In this document: positions 3,785 through 5,957 of the stretch, piece by piece
Numbering within the stretch: position 1 is the stretch's first letter
Layout of the letters: each line of letters starts with the position of its first letter
From: CS1-C013 sp964347265
GTDB lineage: Archaea > Aenigmatarchaeota > Aenigmatarchaeia > Aenigmatarchaeales > Aenigmatarchaeaceae
Direction: 5' to 3'
Assembly (NCBI GenBank): GCA_964347265.1
Contig: CAYFXV010000030.1
Span: forward strand, 1 to 5,957
Length of the DNA: 5,957 nt
Program-made: the position numbers and the translations under genes
Notes under the pieces: model-generated
What the model was told of the DNA's origin: nothing
Database searches by the model: none
The model's input: the letters and a program-made list of their open reading frames with translations, nothing else

Positions 3785-5957
3785 ATAATTGCAGAAAAAC
3801 CAGATGCTGCTGGTCATATAGCAAAAGCTTTGGCTGAAAAAGATCTTAAAAAAAGAAAGAGTAAATATGAAGTAGAGTATTGGGAATTTAAAAGAAATAA
3901 TAAGAAATATCTTGTAGTTGCAGCAGTAGGTCATTTGTTTACTTTAAAACAAAAAACCAAAGGTTGGCATTATCCTGTCTCTATTAAAGAAATAGATTGG
4001 ATGCCTTCATTCAAAGCTATGAAAAAATCTGCATTCTCAGAAAAATATTTTAAGACTGTAACTGATGTGGTAAAGAATGGATCAAAATATATTATAGCTT
4101 GTGACTATGATAATGAAGGTTCATTGATTGGATATAATGTTTTAAGATTTATTTGCAAAGAGAATGATGCAAAAAGGATGTTTTTCTCAACATTAACAAA
4201 ACCTGATTTAATAAAATCTTATGAAGAAATAATGCCTCACTTAGACTGGGGCAACATAAGAGCTGGAGAAACTAGACATTATCTAGATTGGTTATATGGA
4301 GTTAATACAACAAGAGCGCTAACATTAGCAATCAAGAAAAATGCAAAAAGATTTTCTATTTTGTCTGCCGGAAGAGTTCAAGGACCAACTTTAACTTTGT
4401 TAGCAGAAAGGGAACTAGAAATAAAGAAGTTCAAACCAGTTCCTTATTGGCAATTACAACTAATACTTCTAATCAATGGAAATGAAGTAATAGCTTTATA
4501 TGAAAAAGAAAAATTATGGAAAGAAAATGAAGCTAAGAAGATTTTTAATAAATGTAAAGATAAACCAGCCATTGTTGAAGATATTAAAAAGAGAAAATAT
4601 AAACAAAAACCACCAATACCTTTTAACATAACATCTTTGCAAACAGAAGCTTACAAGTTATTTGGTTATTCTCCTCAACAAACTTTGAACATTGCTCAAA
4701 ATCTTTATACAAGTGCATATATCAGTTATCCTAGAACTTCTTCTGAAAAATTTCCACCTCAGATTAATTATAGACAGATATTAGAAGCTTTATCAAAAAT
4801 CAAAAAATATGAAAAATTATGCAAGACTTTATTATCTTTACCACAATTAAAGCCAGTTGAAGGAAAGAGAACTGATCCTGCACATGAAGCTATTCATCCT
4901 ACTGTAGAACCACCAAAAAAGAAATTAAAAGGACCAAGACAAAAAATATATGATTTAATATGCAGAAGATTCTTCACACATTTTGCTCAAGAAGCAATAA
5001 GAGAAAGCATGAAAGTTTTGATTAAAGTTAATGGTTATAAGTTTTCAACTACAGGAAGAAGAACAATAGAAAAAGGCTGGATGGAATATTATGGTCCTTA
5101 TGCTAAATTCGGGGAATTAATACTTCCTGATTTGAAAAAAGGAGATAAGTTAAAAGTCAAAAAATTGGAAATGTCGAGCAAAGAGACATCCCCACCTCCC
5201 AGATATTCTCAAGCTTCTATTATAAAAGAAATGGAAAAAAGAGGATTGGGAACAAGAGCCACAAGGGCAGCTATTCTACAAACCTTATACAATAGAGATT
5301 ATGTAACAGATAAGAGCGTTAGAGTTACAGATTTAGGATTAAAAGTTGCTCATTCCTTGAAGAAATATGTTCCTGACTTTGTAGATGAAAAATTAACAAG
5401 AAGATTTGAAAAAGATTTGGAAAAAATAATGGAAGGAAAATCTAAAAAAGAAAAGGTTCTTAAAAAAGCAGAAAAAGCAATTAAAAAGATTTGTGAAGAG
5501 TTTAGAGAACATGAAGATAAAATTGGAAAAGAATTGGGTGAAGCAATTATTAAGACACAGAATGATAAAGCCACTTTAGGTCCTTGTCCAAATTGTGGTG
5601 GAGATTTGAAAGTATTTTTCAGTCCTTTCTCAAAAAAGAAGTTTGTAGGATGTACTGGTTATTCTAGATGTAAGGTTTGTGGTTTTACTAGAAAAGCTTG
5701 CAAGTGTAAGTGTCCGATTTGTAAACAACCAAAGGGAAAATGTAAATGTAGTTGGAAGGATAAGAAGTGGAATCCTTCTTGTCAAACAGGCTTTCCTCTT
5801 CCTCATAACGCTACTTACCAAAGTTTAAATAAAACTTGCGATAAATGCAACACACCAATTATCAGGGTTATGAGAAAAGGCAAAAGACCGTTCAATATGT
5901 GTTTGGATCCTAAATGCGAAACAAAAGCTGATTGGGAAAAACCTGGTAAAAAGAAAA
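3773..5957 (+). CDS. topA: DNA topoisomerase I, archaeal type IA, 3' partial
   Basis: This enzyme relaxes negatively supercoiled DNA by cutting one strand through a 5'-phosphotyrosine link. I translated 728 codons by eye from ATG 3773 to the right edge without a stop; the tail (EKPGKKK) suggests little is missing. The Toprim domain (about 1-135) has the catalytic glutamate in IIIIAEKP (E8) and the metal-binding DYDNEG at 111-116. SAGRVQGPTL lies near 198-207, the catalytic tyrosine is Y319 in YISYPRTSSEKFP, and AHEAIHPT is at 370-377. The C-terminal zinc-finger region starts with CPNC (C605, C608) and continues at C627 and C633; a second finger uses C689, C692, C710 and C715. Between them lies a 37-residue, cysteine-rich insertion (634-670) not found in the simple family layout. 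An upstream in-frame stop at 3758-3760 and the family's usual N-terminus fix the start. No reverse-gyrase helicase domain is present. Confidence 0.95.
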   Translation, partial: MVIIIIAEKPDAAGHIAKALAEKDLKKRKSKYEVEYWEFKRNNKKYLVVAAVGHLFTLKQKTKGWHYPVSIKEIDWMPSFKAMKKSAFSEKYFKTVTDVVKNGSKYIIACDYDNEGSLIGYNVLRFICKENDAKRMFFSTLTKPDLIKSYEEIMPHLDWGNIRAGETRHYLDWLYGVNTTRALTLAIKKNAKRFSILSAGRVQGPTLTLLAERELEIKKFKPVPYWQLQLILLINGNEVIALYEKEKLWKENEAKKIFNKCKDKPAIVEDIKKRKYKQKPPIPFNITSLQTEAYKLFGYSPQQTLNIAQNLYTSAYISYPRTSSEKFPPQINYRQILEALSKIKKYEKLCKTLLSLPQLKPVEGKRTDPAHEAIHPTVEPPKKKLKGPRQKIYDLICRRFFTHFAQEAIRESMKVLIKVNGYKFSTTGRRTIEKGWMEYYGPYAKFGELILPDLKKGDKLKVKKLEMSSKETSPPPRYSQASIIKEMEKRGLGTRATRAAILQTLYNRDYVTDKSVRVTDLGLKVAHSLKKYVPDFVDEKLTRRFEKDLEKIMEGKSKKEKVLKKAEKAIKKICEEFREHEDKIGKELGEAIIKTQNDKATLGPCPNCGGDLKVFFSPFSKKKFVGCTGYSRCKVCGFTRKACKCKCPICKQPKGKCKCSWKDKKWNPSCQTGFPLPHNATYQSLNKTCDKCNTPIIRVMRKGKRPFNMCLDPKCETKADWEKPGKKK

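Noticed and set aside
4444..5821. Three minus-strand open frames (4444-4629, 5350-5574, 5630-5821)
   Set aside because: All lie inside topA, whose frame is continuous with conserved motifs on both sides; they are antisense shadows.
1..5957. CRISPR array, insertion sequence, integrase or defence module
   Set aside because: No regularly spaced direct repeats, terminal inverted repeats, transposase or recombinase motifs were seen on either strand.

Overview
The window looks like a piece of an AT-rich archaeal chromosome, plausibly from a small-genome DPANN-type lineage. Four things support this. Coding genes sit behind TATA-like boxes (TTTAAAT, TATAAATA) about 25 bases before the start codon or its short leader. 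One start has a GGTGA-type Shine-Dalgarno. The topoisomerase is of the archaeal TopA type, and the seryl-tRNA synthetase carries archaeal-flavoured motifs. The phylum is an inference from style only. Genes are tightly packed and no gap exceeds about 110 bases.

Layout: (a) 1-591, the 3' part of a SagB/ThcOx-family nitroreductase, running in from the left edge. (b) 601-978, minus strand, a 125-residue protein made of two ACT domains, convergent with the nitroreductase and 9 bases from it. (c) 979-1126, a shared upstream region holding divergent promoters for the ACT gene and serS, plus a tRNA-D-arm-like block and a 6-bp hairpin on the minus strand. (d) 1127-2419, serS. (e) 2445-2720, a small protein with a possible AbrB/MazE-like fold. 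Its stop codon runs into (f) 2719-2742, an orphan 3' end of a tRNA gene (T-loop, acceptor 3' strand, discriminator A) with no matching 5' half in the window. (g) 2744-3355, minus strand, a two-TM membrane protein with a charged cytosolic part and a C-terminal Cys/His module. (h) 3356-3442, divergent promoters. (i) 3443-3712, an unrecognised 89-residue protein. (j) 3773 to the right edge, archaeal DNA topoisomerase I (topA), missing only its extreme C-terminus, with an extra cysteine-rich insert inside its zinc-finger region.

The two firmly assigned genes are informational housekeeping genes (seryl-tRNA charging and DNA topology). No operon unites the set: strands alternate, and most genes have their own promoter. 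The signals most worth a second look are the stranded tRNA 3' end at 2719-2742, which looks like an integration scar or attachment-site relic; two weaker tRNA-5'-like patches at 1018-1061 and 3759-3784; and the cysteine-rich insertion in TopA. I see no CRISPR array, transposase, integrase or defence system, and nothing here amounts to a demonstrable new multi-gene system.
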